Source of the DNA: Absicoccus porci
GTDB lineage: Bacteria > Bacillota_I > Bacilli_A > Erysipelotrichales > Erysipelotrichaceae
Direction of reading: 5' to 3'
Length of the DNA: 42,583 nt
Assembly (NCBI RefSeq): GCF_003725415.1
Contig: NZ_RJQC01000001.1
Location: 1 to 42,583 of the forward strand
Part shown: piece by piece, positions 25,358 to 34,155 of the stretch
How positions within the stretch are numbered: the first letter of the stretch is position 1
How the letters are laid out: each line of letters begins with the position of its first letter
Notes under the pieces: model-generated
What the model saw: the letters and a program-made list of their open reading frames with translations, nothing else
The model's database searches: none
Told to the model about the DNA's origin: nothing
Position numbers and translations under genes: made by a program

Positions 25358-26347
25358 ATGGAAATATTATATAGAGAAATAAAAGAAGATGATATTTTAA
25401 CTCAAAAAAAAGAAATACTTGAATTATTTAAGTTACTTTTTGACGAAGATAAAAAAAGAGAAAAAATATCTGAAATGTATTATGAAAATATGTCTAAATT
25501 TTGCAAAGATGGAAGTGCGATATTATTAGGTGCTTTTTGCAAAAATGTATTAGTGGGTTTTCATTGGGCTTATGAAATAAATTGGGGGGGGCAGAAACGT
25601 ATACACAGTTATTTCATAGCTGTCAATGAATCTTATCAGAATATGTCTGTTGGAACTAAACTCCAAAAAATGCTGGAAAAAATTGCTATATCAAGAGAGA
25701 TATATATTATAGATACCAATTGTGAAAAAGAAAATAAACAATCATATAGATACCACTTAAAACAAGGTTTTGAGGTGGAAAGTTATCGAATGATAAAGAA
25801 ATTGGAAGATAGAGGTGCAGAAATGATAATACAGGGTGAAAAAGTAATTCTTAGGGCATTAGAAAAAAATGATGCAGATTTATTACTTGATATTATAAAT
25901 GATCCCGATACTGAAAATATGTTGGGTGGCAGTTCTTATCCTGTTTCATATGATATGCAATGCGAATGGATAGAAAATCAAAAAAATGATGATACAGTGT
26001 TTAGAACAATTATTGCATTAAACGATGAAAAGAAAACAGGAATAGGAACAATAATATTAAGTAATATTGATATGAAAAATGGAACTGCTGAAGTTCATGT
26101 TAAATTAGCGGTAGCAAATAGCAGAGGCAAAGGATATGGTACTGATGCAGTGAATACTATTGTTAAGTATGCTTTTAATGAAATGCGCTTGAACTGTATA
26201 TATGCAGAAATTTTAGAATATAATCAACCATCAATAAGATTGTTTGAAAAATGTGGATTTAAAAAAGAAGGAACATTATATTCGAGAATATATAAAGGGG
26301 GAAAGTATATCAATTTGATGTCTTTTTCTAAAGTAAAGGGGATTTGA
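25358..26347 (+). CDS. Tandem GNAT acetyltransferase fusion
   Basis: A 329-residue protein of two GNAT domains. Residues 1-150 are the first (GAFCKNVLVGFHWAYEINWGG, SYQNMSVGTKLQKMLE). Residues 155-329 are a RimJ/RimL-type second domain (GEKVILRALEKNDADLLLDIIND, SRGKGYGTDAVNTIVKYAF, NQPSIRLFEKCGFKKEGTL). Both acetyl-CoA loops are recognisable, the second more canonical. It probably N-acetylates amino sugars of the glycan. ATG 25358 is chosen, with GGAGAA seven bases upstream; ATG 25343 overlaps the previous gene. A run of eight G at 25584-25591 lies in frame in this AT-rich gene and could slip. Confidence 0.8.
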   Translation: MEILYREIKEDDILTQKKEILELFKLLFDEDKKREKISEMYYENMSKFCKDGSAILLGAFCKNVLVGFHWAYEINWGGQKRIHSYFIAVNESYQNMSVGTKLQKMLEKIAISREIYIIDTNCEKENKQSYRYHLKQGFEVESYRMIKKLEDRGAEMIIQGEKVILRALEKNDADLLLDIINDPDTENMLGGSSYPVSYDMQCEWIENQKNDDTVFRTIIALNDEKKTGIGTIILSNIDMKNGTAEVHVKLAVANSRGKGYGTDAVNTIVKYAFNEMRLNCIYAEILEYNQPSIRLFEKCGFKKEGTLYSRIYKGGKYINLMSFSKVKGI

Positions 26348-26351
26348 AATA

Positions 26352-27362
26352 GTGTTAGAAATTGGTAGTGAATTTTGGGAAGTTGATAATTCGACTAAAA
26401 AAAATCACTTGTTTCCAAGTGATACAAAATGGTTCCTTTCGGGGCAAAATGCACTTAATTTTATTATTGATGATATTAAAAGTAAGCATGATGTATCTTC
26501 TGTTGCGTTACCATCGTGGTGTTGTGATAGCATGATTATCCCTTTCATTATAAATGATTTTGACATATCTTTTTATGACATAGAATTGAAAAATGGAAAT
26601 TTGGTTCAAAAAATAGACAAAGAATGTGATGTTATTCTGGCTATGGATTATTTTGGCTATGAATCAAGTTATAATTTATCGAATTATAATGGCATTGTTA
26701 TAAGAGATTTGACACATTCTATTTTTATAAAAGAATATAAAGATGCAACATATTATTTTGGAAGTCTAAGAAAATGGACGGGTGTATATACGGGTGGATA
26801 TGCTTGGAGTAATGAAAAATGGACAGATGAAATACCTGTCAGAGATGTTGACCGGAAGTATGTAAGTTTGAGATGTCAAGCCATGAAGCAAAAGCATGAT
26901 TATATTGAAGGACTGACAAAATCAAAAGGGTATTTAGAAATATATGAAGAAGCTGAAGATGTATTAGATGAATGCAATTTAAAAGGTGTATATAATGCGG
27001 AAAGGGCAGATATATTAGCAGCTCAAACATTAGATATTGATAAAATCAAAAAAAAGCGAAGGGAAAATGCGAAAGAACTATTGAAATCAATATCAGATAT
27101 TGCGCTTTTTCCTGAAATTTCTGATAATGATTGTCCTTTGTTTGTTCCAATCATTATTGAATGTCGGGATGAACTGAAAAAAATGCTCATTGGTAAAGGA
27201 GTCTATTGTCCAGTGCATTGGCCAATATCAAAACATCATATATTGACGAATAGGACAAGAGAAATTTATGAAAAAGAATTAAGCATTGTGTGCGATCAGA
27301 GATATTCAACTGAAGATATGAAAAAAATAAGCTGTTTAATTAAAGAATATATGGAAAAGTAG
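26352..27362 (+). CDS. DegT-like PLP aminotransferase fold protein
   Basis: A 336-residue protein that looks like a diverged type I fold PLP enzyme. SLRKWTGVYTGGYAW (near 138-152) resembles the cofactor-lysine block of DegT-like proteins, and GQNALNFII near 31-39 takes the place of the usual glycine-containing phosphate-binding segment. The Asp expected to contact the PLP ring may be in DYFGYES or RDLTHS. It is shorter and less conserved than the PglE-like enzyme. The start is GTG 26352 with GGGGAT nine bases before. It could aminate a second sugar or be a structural relative without catalysis; its place between GNAT and FemAB-like genes points to amino-sugar modification. Confidence 0.65.
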   Translation: MLEIGSEFWEVDNSTKKNHLFPSDTKWFLSGQNALNFIIDDIKSKHDVSSVALPSWCCDSMIIPFIINDFDISFYDIELKNGNLVQKIDKECDVILAMDYFGYESSYNLSNYNGIVIRDLTHSIFIKEYKDATYYFGSLRKWTGVYTGGYAWSNEKWTDEIPVRDVDRKYVSLRCQAMKQKHDYIEGLTKSKGYLEIYEEAEDVLDECNLKGVYNAERADILAAQTLDIDKIKKKRRENAKELLKSISDIALFPEISDNDCPLFVPIIIECRDELKKMLIGKGVYCPVHWPISKHHILTNRTREIYEKELSIVCDQRYSTEDMKKISCLIKEYMEK

Positions 27363-27374
27363 TTGAGGTTAAAA

Positions 27375-28361
27375 ATGAAGAAAGATATTTATTACAATGT
27401 ATATTACGGAAAACTGTATGAAAATATTGAACATGGGAAACTTGAAACATTTGAAGTCAATTCTGAGTATGGAAAAATTGAACATATTTTTATTAAAAGA
27501 GAAATTGAAATGAATACTGAAGGAAAATATTATGATATTGTAACTCCATATGGATATGGCGGTCCTATTATCACAGAATGTAACGATAGAGAAAAATTAT
27601 TGGCACAGTTTGAAAAGAACTTTACGGAATATTGTACTGAAAATAATATTGTGTCTGAATTTATTCGTTTTCATCCAATTTTTGAAAATGCGTTAGATTT
27701 TAAAGGAATCTATGATGTTGTATATTCAAGACATACTGTAGGTACTAATTTGAAGGATTATGATGATCCTGTTCAGGCTGAATTTTCAAAATCTTTAAGA
27801 CGAGAGATTAGAAAAGCAGAAAAAAATGGTGTGACTGTAAGAACAATTTTAGAGCCAAAGGATTTGTCGGTCTTTAAAAAATTATATGAAGAAACGATGG
27901 ATAGAAATGAAGCCGATGCATATTATTATTTCCCAGATAGTTATTACGAATATATAATTAAGTATTTAGGAAAATCAGTGCTTGAAATTCAATTGATTTA
28001 TGAAAATGAAATTATTGCAAGTGAAATGTATTTTATAGAAGGTGATCTGATGCATGCACATTTACTGGGAAGCTCTCAGAAGATGTTAGATTTAGACGCA
28101 GGAGCCTTGCTTGAGGCAACAGCTGCACGCTGGGGACATGAGCATGGATACAGATACATACATCATGGTGGTGGAAGAACAAGTGCAGAAGATGATTCTT
28201 TATATACTTACAAAAAGAAATACGGGAAAAATACTGAATTTGATTTTTATGTTGGAAAGAAAATATGGGATAGAGAAAAGTACGATGAATTAGTTGCAAA
28301 GAGAGAAGGAGAGTTGAATCACAAAATAGATAGTGATTATTTTCCAAAATACAGAGCTTAA
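27375..28361 (+). CDS. FemAB/BioF2-like GNAT-fold acyl or aminoacyl transferase
   Basis: A 328-residue protein of the FemAB-like/BioF2-like group. The N-terminal half has YYDIVTPYGYGGPI and FIRFHPIFENA; the C-terminal half is the GNAT-like core with SLRREIRKAEKNGVTV and HHGGGRTSAEDDSLYTYKKKYG, blocks recurrent in capsule-locus members. FemX-type enzymes add amino acids to cell-wall precursors from aminoacyl-tRNA; cluster members like this are thought to decorate amino sugars with acyl or aminoacyl groups. ATG 27375 is chosen over TTG 27363 because GAGG lies seven bases before it. Confidence 0.75.
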   Translation: MKKDIYYNVYYGKLYENIEHGKLETFEVNSEYGKIEHIFIKREIEMNTEGKYYDIVTPYGYGGPIITECNDREKLLAQFEKNFTEYCTENNIVSEFIRFHPIFENALDFKGIYDVVYSRHTVGTNLKDYDDPVQAEFSKSLRREIRKAEKNGVTVRTILEPKDLSVFKKLYEETMDRNEADAYYYFPDSYYEYIIKYLGKSVLEIQLIYENEIIASEMYFIEGDLMHAHLLGSSQKMLDLDAGALLEATAARWGHEHGYRYIHHGGGRTSAEDDSLYTYKKKYGKNTEFDFYVGKKIWDREKYDELVAKREGELNHKIDSDYFPKYRA

Positions 28362-28383
28362 ATAAAAATATCGGAGAAAAATT

Positions 28384-29568
28384 ATGAATATTTTATTTAT
28401 ATCAATGTCCTTGGAATTAGGATGTAAAGATTTATATTGTGATTTAATAGATAGCCTTTTAAAAAGAAATCACAAAATAACGGTAGTACGAAGTTTACCC
28501 AATATTACAAATACAACTTTTCAACAACAAGAATCAGGACTTAGTGTATTAGATGTAAAAACAGGAGATCCGTTCAGTCAGAATTTATTTAAAAAAGGTT
28601 TAAATCAGATAATGATTGGAACTTATTTAAAGCGGGCGATAAAAGAATATTTATTAAAAGAAAATTTTGACTTAATATTGTATGCAACACCACCTGTTAC
28701 CTTAGCAGGAGTAGTTAAATTTTGCAAAGAAAAATATCATGCAAAAACCTTTTTGATGTTAAAAGATATTTTCCCGCAAAATGCCGTAGATTTAGGAATG
28801 ATGAGCAAAACCGGTATAATATATAAATATTTTAGAAATCAAGAAAAGAAATACTATAAATATTCTGATTATATTGGTTGTATGTCTCAGGCGAATTTGG
28901 AATATGTATTAAAGCATAATCCGGAGGTCAAAAAAGAAAAAATACATATTTTTCCGAACTCCATTGAAATTGATTTTACAGGGAAAACGATATTTAACGA
29001 AGATAAAACAGTTTTTATGTTTGGAGGTAATCTCGGAAAGCCACAAAATATCTCTTTTTTGATTGATCTTTCTCGCAGGTTGAAAGGTTACTCTAAGGCA
29101 GAATTTATCATAGTTGGTGGAGGAACAGAACAGGGAAAAATAATAGAATATGTAACAAATGAAAAACCTGCAAATTTAAAGTTTAATAGGCGTCTTCCAC
29201 AGGAGGAATATGAAAAGTTATTACAGACAGCAGATGTTGGATTAATTAGCTTAGATCCACGATTTACCATTCCAAATGTTCCTTCAAGAATGCAGAGCTA
29301 TATGAAATTGAAAAAGCCTATTTTGGCAATTACAGATATAGCAACAGATATTAAAGGTATGATACTTGATAATGATTGTGGTTGGTGGTGTGATGCAAGA
29401 AATTTGAGTGATGCAGAAAAAATCATAAAGACAATCTGTGAAAATAAAGAAAATCAGAAGAAAAAAGGTTTAAATGGATTTGAATTTTTAAAAAGAGAAT
29501 TTGATGTGGAATTGAATGCTGATAAAATAGAAGATTTTTATTGTAATAGAAATGAGCGAAAAAACTAA
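28384..29568 (+). CDS. GT4 glycosyltransferase (WbuB-like)
   Basis: A 394-residue GT-B glycosyltransferase. The N-terminal domain has LYATPPVTLAGVV and MLKDIFPQNAVDLGM, blocks typical of WbuB-type enzymes. The C-terminal nucleotide-sugar domain has FMFGGNLGKPQN, IVGGGTEQ and GLISLDPRFTIPNVPSRMQSYM with the glycan-binding acidic region. It would add a sugar to the lipid-linked acceptor on the cytoplasmic face. In known clusters WbuB-like enzymes are linked to N-acetyl-L-fucosamine, which the CapE/F/G enzymes downstream would supply; that pairing is inference. Ribosome site GGAG at about 28372. Confidence 0.87.
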   Translation: MNILFISMSLELGCKDLYCDLIDSLLKRNHKITVVRSLPNITNTTFQQQESGLSVLDVKTGDPFSQNLFKKGLNQIMIGTYLKRAIKEYLLKENFDLILYATPPVTLAGVVKFCKEKYHAKTFLMLKDIFPQNAVDLGMMSKTGIIYKYFRNQEKKYYKYSDYIGCMSQANLEYVLKHNPEVKKEKIHIFPNSIEIDFTGKTIFNEDKTVFMFGGNLGKPQNISFLIDLSRRLKGYSKAEFIIVGGGTEQGKIIEYVTNEKPANLKFNRRLPQEEYEKLLQTADVGLISLDPRFTIPNVPSRMQSYMKLKKPILAITDIATDIKGMILDNDCGWWCDARNLSDAEKIIKTICENKENQKKKGLNGFEFLKREFDVELNADKIEDFYCNRNERKN

Positions 29569-29659
29569 CAAGTAAACTAAGAAAAAATTACTAGCAGATG
29601 TTATATCTGTTATTGGTCTTTTGATTTTGATATAAGGATTATATGTTTATGGAGAACTT

Positions 29660-30310
29660 ATGGTAGATTTAAAACGAATAATTGCTAAAGGAATTAGAAT
29701 TATTTTTAATCCAGTAGCTTTAACAAATTGTCAAGTAGATAGCAAAGCAAAGATATGCTCAGGAACACAAATGAATAATTCTAGCATAAAGAAGTATTCC
29801 TATTGCGGACATAATTGTTTTATTTTAGATTGTGAAATTGATGCATTTGTTTCTATTGCGGATAATTGCAGATTGGGTGGGGCAACTCATCCAATTGAGA
29901 GAGTATCTTCTTCACCAGTATTCCATGAGGGAAAAAATATTTTAAAAAAGAATTTCACAAACTTTGATATGGTTGAGGGAAAAGAGATAAAAATTCATTC
30001 AGATGTATGGATTGGTGCAGGAGTAATAATTTTGTCAGGAGTTACAATTGGAGTTGGATCAGTAATTGGTGCAGGAAGTGTCGTGACACATGATGTTCCA
30101 CCATATGAGATTTGGGCTGGAAATCCAGCAAAAAAAATAAGGGACAGATTCCAACAAAACATAAAGATTAAATTATTAGAGACAAAGTGGTGGGAGTGGG
30201 ATGATGAGAAAATAACAAAATATTCATACTTGTTTGACAGGCCCTTAGATTTTGTGGAGATGGTTGAGGAGAATCGGAATGAAAATACTAATGATAACAT
30301 CTGTTTATAA
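29660..30310 (+). CDS. CatB-like hexapeptide O-acetyltransferase
   Basis: A 216-residue acyltransferase with left-handed beta-helix repeats (VDSKAKICSGTQMNNSSI, IHSDVWIGAGVIILSGVTIGVGSVIGAGSVV) and the closing block PPYEIWAGNPAKKIRDRF. The catalytic His is probably in GGATHPIERV. It resembles xenobiotic/virginiamycin acetyltransferases, which in glycan loci acetylate sugar hydroxyls. The start has GGAGAAC before it. The last 32 bases overlap the next gene. The ~90 bases upstream (29569-29659) hold only a scrap that reads KLLADVISVIGLLILI, too short to assign. Confidence 0.86.
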   Translation: MVDLKRIIAKGIRIIFNPVALTNCQVDSKAKICSGTQMNNSSIKKYSYCGHNCFILDCEIDAFVSIADNCRLGGATHPIERVSSSPVFHEGKNILKKNFTNFDMVEGKEIKIHSDVWIGAGVIILSGVTIGVGSVIGAGSVVTHDVPPYEIWAGNPAKKIRDRFQQNIKIKLLETKWWEWDDEKITKYSYLFDRPLDFVEMVEENRNENTNDNICL

Positions 30311-31487
30311 AGATAAATCACTTGGAAATATTGATACATCTACTAATATTGTAAATTCATTTGTGAAAGAATGGATTAAACAAGGACACGAGGTATTAGT
30401 TATACATAACTCGCATTGCTATCCCAAAATAATTCACAAAATTCCCCGTAAAATTAAAAAAATTCTGGCTGGAAAAATGGGATTTGAGATTGCTGATTAT
30501 GTAGCAGTTCAAGAAAAAAAATATTTTGATAATGGGGCAAAGATTTATAGATTGCCAATAAAAAAATATATTCCACATACGCAACCGAGAGAAAGTGCAA
30601 TAAAAAAACAAGTTAATAAGATTGTTTCTGTATTGAAAAAAGAAAAATTTGTGCCAGATGTGATAACGGGGCATTGGGCAAGTCCGCAGATGGAAATTAT
30701 TTCAGAACTAAAATTAACATATCATTGTAGAACTGCAGTTGTTCTACATGGTACGGGATATGTTGAATCATCCAAGTTCGATTCAAAGAAGTATTTGGAA
30801 AATATTGATGTATTAGGAGCAAGATCGCTATCCCAAGCTAGGCAGATTAAAGAAATGCTCCAATTAGATAAACTGCCGTTTGTGTGTAACTCTGGTGTAC
30901 CAGATGAGTATTTGAAAAATTATAGGCTCAATACAGAAAAATATAGAAATATTGAAACATGGAAAATTACTTATGCTGGAAGACTTGTATCTTATAAAAA
31001 TGTTGATGCAACTATAAAAGCATTATCAGAAATTAAGAGTGTAAATTGGGAGTTTAACATTGTAGGAGAAGGTGCTTCTCGTGCAGAACTGGAAGAGTTA
31101 GCGCAACAACTTAATTGTACAGATAAAATTCATTTTTGGGGACGTGTTTCTAGAGAGAAAGTTATGCAAATACTTGAAGATACACATATTTTTGTGATGA
31201 TTAGTACAAATGAAGTATTTGGTTTGGTATACTTGGAAGCTATGGCTGCTAGTTGTTTGACCATTGCATCTAAGGATGGTGGAGTAGATGGTATTATTAT
31301 AAATAAAGATAACGGATTTCTTTGCCATGAGGCAGATAATAAGGAATTAAGACAAATTTTGGAAGATATTATAAAATATGATAATAATAAATTAACACAA
31401 ATTGTGAAACAAGGATATAAAACTGTTGAAGAGTATTCTGATTACAAGGTTGCAGAAAAATACTTGAGGGAAATATTTGAAAATTGA
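30279..31487 (+). CDS. GT4 glycosyltransferase
   Basis: A 402-residue GT-B enzyme. The N-terminal domain has SLGNIDTSTNIVNSFVKEW and GHWASPQMEIISELK. The C-terminal domain has ITYAGRLVSYKNVDATIKAL, FNIVGEGASRAELEELAQQL and ISTNEVFGLVYLEAMAA with the donor-binding EXFGXXXXE motif (Glu-Val-Phe-Gly...Glu). It transfers a sugar during repeat-unit assembly; donor and linkage are unknown. ATG 30279 is chosen because TGAGGAGA lies just upstream, giving a 32-base overlap with the acetyltransferase gene and implying coupled translation. The in-frame start at 30252 lacks a ribosome site. Confidence 0.87.
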   Translation: MKILMITSVYKDKSLGNIDTSTNIVNSFVKEWIKQGHEVLVIHNSHCYPKIIHKIPRKIKKILAGKMGFEIADYVAVQEKKYFDNGAKIYRLPIKKYIPHTQPRESAIKKQVNKIVSVLKKEKFVPDVITGHWASPQMEIISELKLTYHCRTAVVLHGTGYVESSKFDSKKYLENIDVLGARSLSQARQIKEMLQLDKLPFVCNSGVPDEYLKNYRLNTEKYRNIETWKITYAGRLVSYKNVDATIKALSEIKSVNWEFNIVGEGASRAELEELAQQLNCTDKIHFWGRVSREKVMQILEDTHIFVMISTNEVFGLVYLEAMAASCLTIASKDGGVDGIIINKDNGFLCHEADNKELRQILEDIIKYDNNKLTQIVKQGYKTVEEYSDYKVAEKYLREIFEN

Positions 31488-31506
31488 ACTGGAGGAAGTA
31501 AAGAAA

Positions 31507-32679
31507 ATGACAATTGAACAATTTGAGATTGTGAATAAGAAAAAAAATAGAGGATTTATATTCTTAGTTGCACTTGCATGTTTTTTTTCAAATATTTCCC
31601 AGCTCCCTTTTTTTGTTTCAATAGGTATGACTCAAAAATTGAATATGCCAATGTGGATTATATTACTATTGTACATTTTTCTTAAAAAAAAGATTAGAGT
31701 GTTCTATAGTACATTTAAGATATTTTTTGCCATATGTAGTGTATTCGTATTAATATTATTGTCATCTATTGTGACGAATAATTCATATTTCAATTCATCG
31801 GTATTACAAAGCTTAATTTTGTCGTTTTTTATTTATTGCCTAGGAACTTTTGTAGGAGACCAGTTTTCAGATAAAGATCTAAAAATCGTTTCTATGTCAT
31901 ATGTAATATCGGCAGCAACGGTAGCACTTTCGATATATGTAGAATATTTTTCTGTTGGATTTGATATTACGTCACGTCAATATGCGTATGCATCAAAAAA
32001 TTCAATATCGCAAATTATATTTACTGCTATTGTTATACTTATGTTTATCCATTTTGATAAATTTAGGATTTTCAATTTGCTAAAAATAGTAGTCATAATT
32101 TTTGAAGTAATTTTGCTGATGTTTTTAAAATCAAGAGCTACGATTGTTGGATTTACAATATGCTTGATTTACATTATTTTAGGAAAACAATTTAATCGTA
32201 AAATAAAATATTTATTAACGGTAGTGGTGCTAATTGGCACATTAGTTTTACTTATGAATGAAAATTTATTTGATATGTTTGTGGGGAATATAATGTTTGC
32301 AGGAAGAAACGCTTCAAGTTTGGATTCACTAACATCTGGAAGAGTTTCTATTGTATCAGAATTTCCAGCTTTAATAGAAGGACATTGGTTGACTGGAATA
32401 GGTTCCTTGTATTTTGAATGTTTCCCTTTATCATGTATATTACAATTTGGCATTATTACAGGAAGCATTATAATTGGAATAGCATATTTACCGATTATAA
32501 AAAGTTTAAAATTTGACAGAACAAACGTTTATTCTTCGATACTTGTCATTGTATGTATAGGTTATGGAATAAATAGCATATTTGAGGGATTAGCTCCTAT
32601 AGGACCAGGTGTTAAATGCTATTATATGTGGTTAATGTATGGCATATTGTTTGCGCGTGGTATAGAAAAATATGTTTAA
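31507..32679 (+). CDS. Wzy-like polysaccharide polymerase / O-antigen ligase-family membrane protein
   Basis: A 390-residue protein with ten or more hydrophobic helices and little cytoplasmic sequence. A larger extracellular loop follows the helix near residue 265 (DSLTSGRVSIVSEFPALIEGHWLTGIGSLYFE). Arg in a TSGR context and an H..WLTGIG pattern are typical of O-antigen polymerase/ligase proteins. In a locus with one flippase this is the expected Wzy, joining repeat units outside the membrane. ATG 31507 is chosen with GGAGG about eleven bases upstream; an in-frame ATG at 31477 overlaps the preceding gene. Confidence 0.82.
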   Translation: MTIEQFEIVNKKKNRGFIFLVALACFFSNISQLPFFVSIGMTQKLNMPMWIILLLYIFLKKKIRVFYSTFKIFFAICSVFVLILLSSIVTNNSYFNSSVLQSLILSFFIYCLGTFVGDQFSDKDLKIVSMSYVISAATVALSIYVEYFSVGFDITSRQYAYASKNSISQIIFTAIVILMFIHFDKFRIFNLLKIVVIIFEVILLMFLKSRATIVGFTICLIYIILGKQFNRKIKYLLTVVVLIGTLVLLMNENLFDMFVGNIMFAGRNASSLDSLTSGRVSIVSEFPALIEGHWLTGIGSLYFECFPLSCILQFGIITGSIIIGIAYLPIIKSLKFDRTNVYSSILVIVCIGYGINSIFEGLAPIGPGVKCYYMWLMYGILFARGIEKYV

Positions 32680-32694
32680 TAAAAGGAAGCTCAA

Positions 32695-34131
32695 ATGAGT
32701 AAACTTAAGAAAAATTTAGGATATCAGACAATATATCAAATATTAAATACATGTATTCCGCTAATTACATCACCGTATTTAGCGCGAGTATTAGGAGCTG
32801 AAAAACAAGGCGTTTTTTCGTATACACAATCCATTGTTAATTATTTTACATTGTTTGCAATGCTTGGCGTAGTTAATTATGGAACGAGAACCATTGCAGA
32901 TTGTGGGAAAGATAGAGGAAAAAGAAGTAGGACGTTTTGGAATATTTATATACTTCAATTATGTTGTACAGTAATTTCAATAAGCGTGTATGCGTTTTAT
33001 TTGACCCAGATATGTTCTCAAAATACATACATAGCTTTTTTACAAATTTTTTACTTATTAGGATCATTGGTCGATATTAACTGGCTATTTTTTGGAGTAG
33101 AGAAATTTAAGATAACTGTGTCAAGAAATATGGTTATTCGAATTTGCTCTGTAATATTAATTTTAATGTTGGTTAGAAAGCCGAGTGATCTTTGGATATA
33201 CACAGTAATTATGTCTGGTAGTACGTTCCTTAGTAATGCAATACTTTGGTTTTTTGCATCAAAAGAGATAGACTTAAAAGCTATTAAAGAGATTTCATGG
33301 TTTGAAATTGTTAGCCACATAAAACCTAATTTAGTTTTGTTTGTTCCATTGATGGCAATGTCAGTTTATCACATTATGGATAAAACGATGTTGGGCTTAT
33401 TAAGTACTTATAAACAAGTAGGTTATTACTATAACGCTGATAAAATTATTAACATTCCAATAGGCATATTAACGGGTGTTGGGACTGTTATGTTACCGAG
33501 GATGACTTCTTTAAATAAAGAAGGAAAATTAGAGGAAGCAAGAAAACTTTTTTTACTTTCTATTGAATTAATCATTGTAGTTGCTGTAGCAATGGCATGT
33601 GGAATTTCTGCAATTTCAAAAGAGTTTACACCGTTCTTTTTTGGGAAGGGTTATGATGAATGTATCAGATTAATTATTGATCTATCCCCGGTTCTTGTAA
33701 TAAAAGGTCTTTCAGAAATTGCTCGAATGCAATATTTAATACCAAATCATAAAGAAAAAATATTTATAGAGTCTGTATTTTGCGGTGCAGGTGTTAATTT
33801 TGTGGTGAATTGGTTTTTAATATCAAGGTTAGGAGCATTAGGAGCAGTTATTGGTACATTAGTGGCAGAATTGGTGAGTTGTGTTTGGCAATATATAAAA
33901 ATGAATAAATATATTTCATGTTTAACTACAATTTTTAAGTCCATGATATATGTGGTGTTCGGAGTTATTATGTTTACAATTGTAAGAGTAGTGGCTCTAT
34001 GCTTTAATGGAGGAATTGTTGCTCTTTTCTTTGAAGTTTTGACAGGAATAATTACATATGCAGTAATTTGTTTAATTTATTGGAAAGTAACAAAAAATAA
34101 AATTGTGGGTTTGGTTATTAAGAAAAAATAA
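32695..34131 (+). CDS. Wzx-type polysaccharide flippase (MOP superfamily)
   Basis: A 478-residue membrane protein with about fourteen helices. It begins LKKNLGYQTIYQILNTCIPLITSPYLARVLGAEKQGVFSYTQSI, the standard start of Wzx/RfbX proteins, and has PNLVLFVPLMAMSVYHIMDKTMLGLLSTYKQVGYY in the second bundle. It would flip the undecaprenyl-linked repeat unit across the membrane. AAAGGAAG gives the ribosome site. Gene order polymerase-flippase with no terminator between fits a single long transcript. Confidence 0.93.
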   Translation: MSKLKKNLGYQTIYQILNTCIPLITSPYLARVLGAEKQGVFSYTQSIVNYFTLFAMLGVVNYGTRTIADCGKDRGKRSRTFWNIYILQLCCTVISISVYAFYLTQICSQNTYIAFLQIFYLLGSLVDINWLFFGVEKFKITVSRNMVIRICSVILILMLVRKPSDLWIYTVIMSGSTFLSNAILWFFASKEIDLKAIKEISWFEIVSHIKPNLVLFVPLMAMSVYHIMDKTMLGLLSTYKQVGYYYNADKIINIPIGILTGVGTVMLPRMTSLNKEGKLEEARKLFLLSIELIIVVAVAMACGISAISKEFTPFFFGKGYDECIRLIIDLSPVLVIKGLSEIARMQYLIPNHKEKIFIESVFCGAGVNFVVNWFLISRLGALGAVIGTLVAELVSCVWQYIKMNKYISCLTTIFKSMIYVVFGVIMFTIVRVVALCFNGGIVALFFEVLTGIITYAVICLIYWKVTKNKIVGLVIKKK

Positions 34132-34155
34132 AATATAAAATAAAAGGAGAAAAAA

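Noticed and set aside
29569..29659. Peptide-like scrap KLLADVISVIGLLILI before the O-acetyltransferase
   Set aside because: It is too short to assign and could be chance in AT-rich DNA; noted only as a possible remnant.
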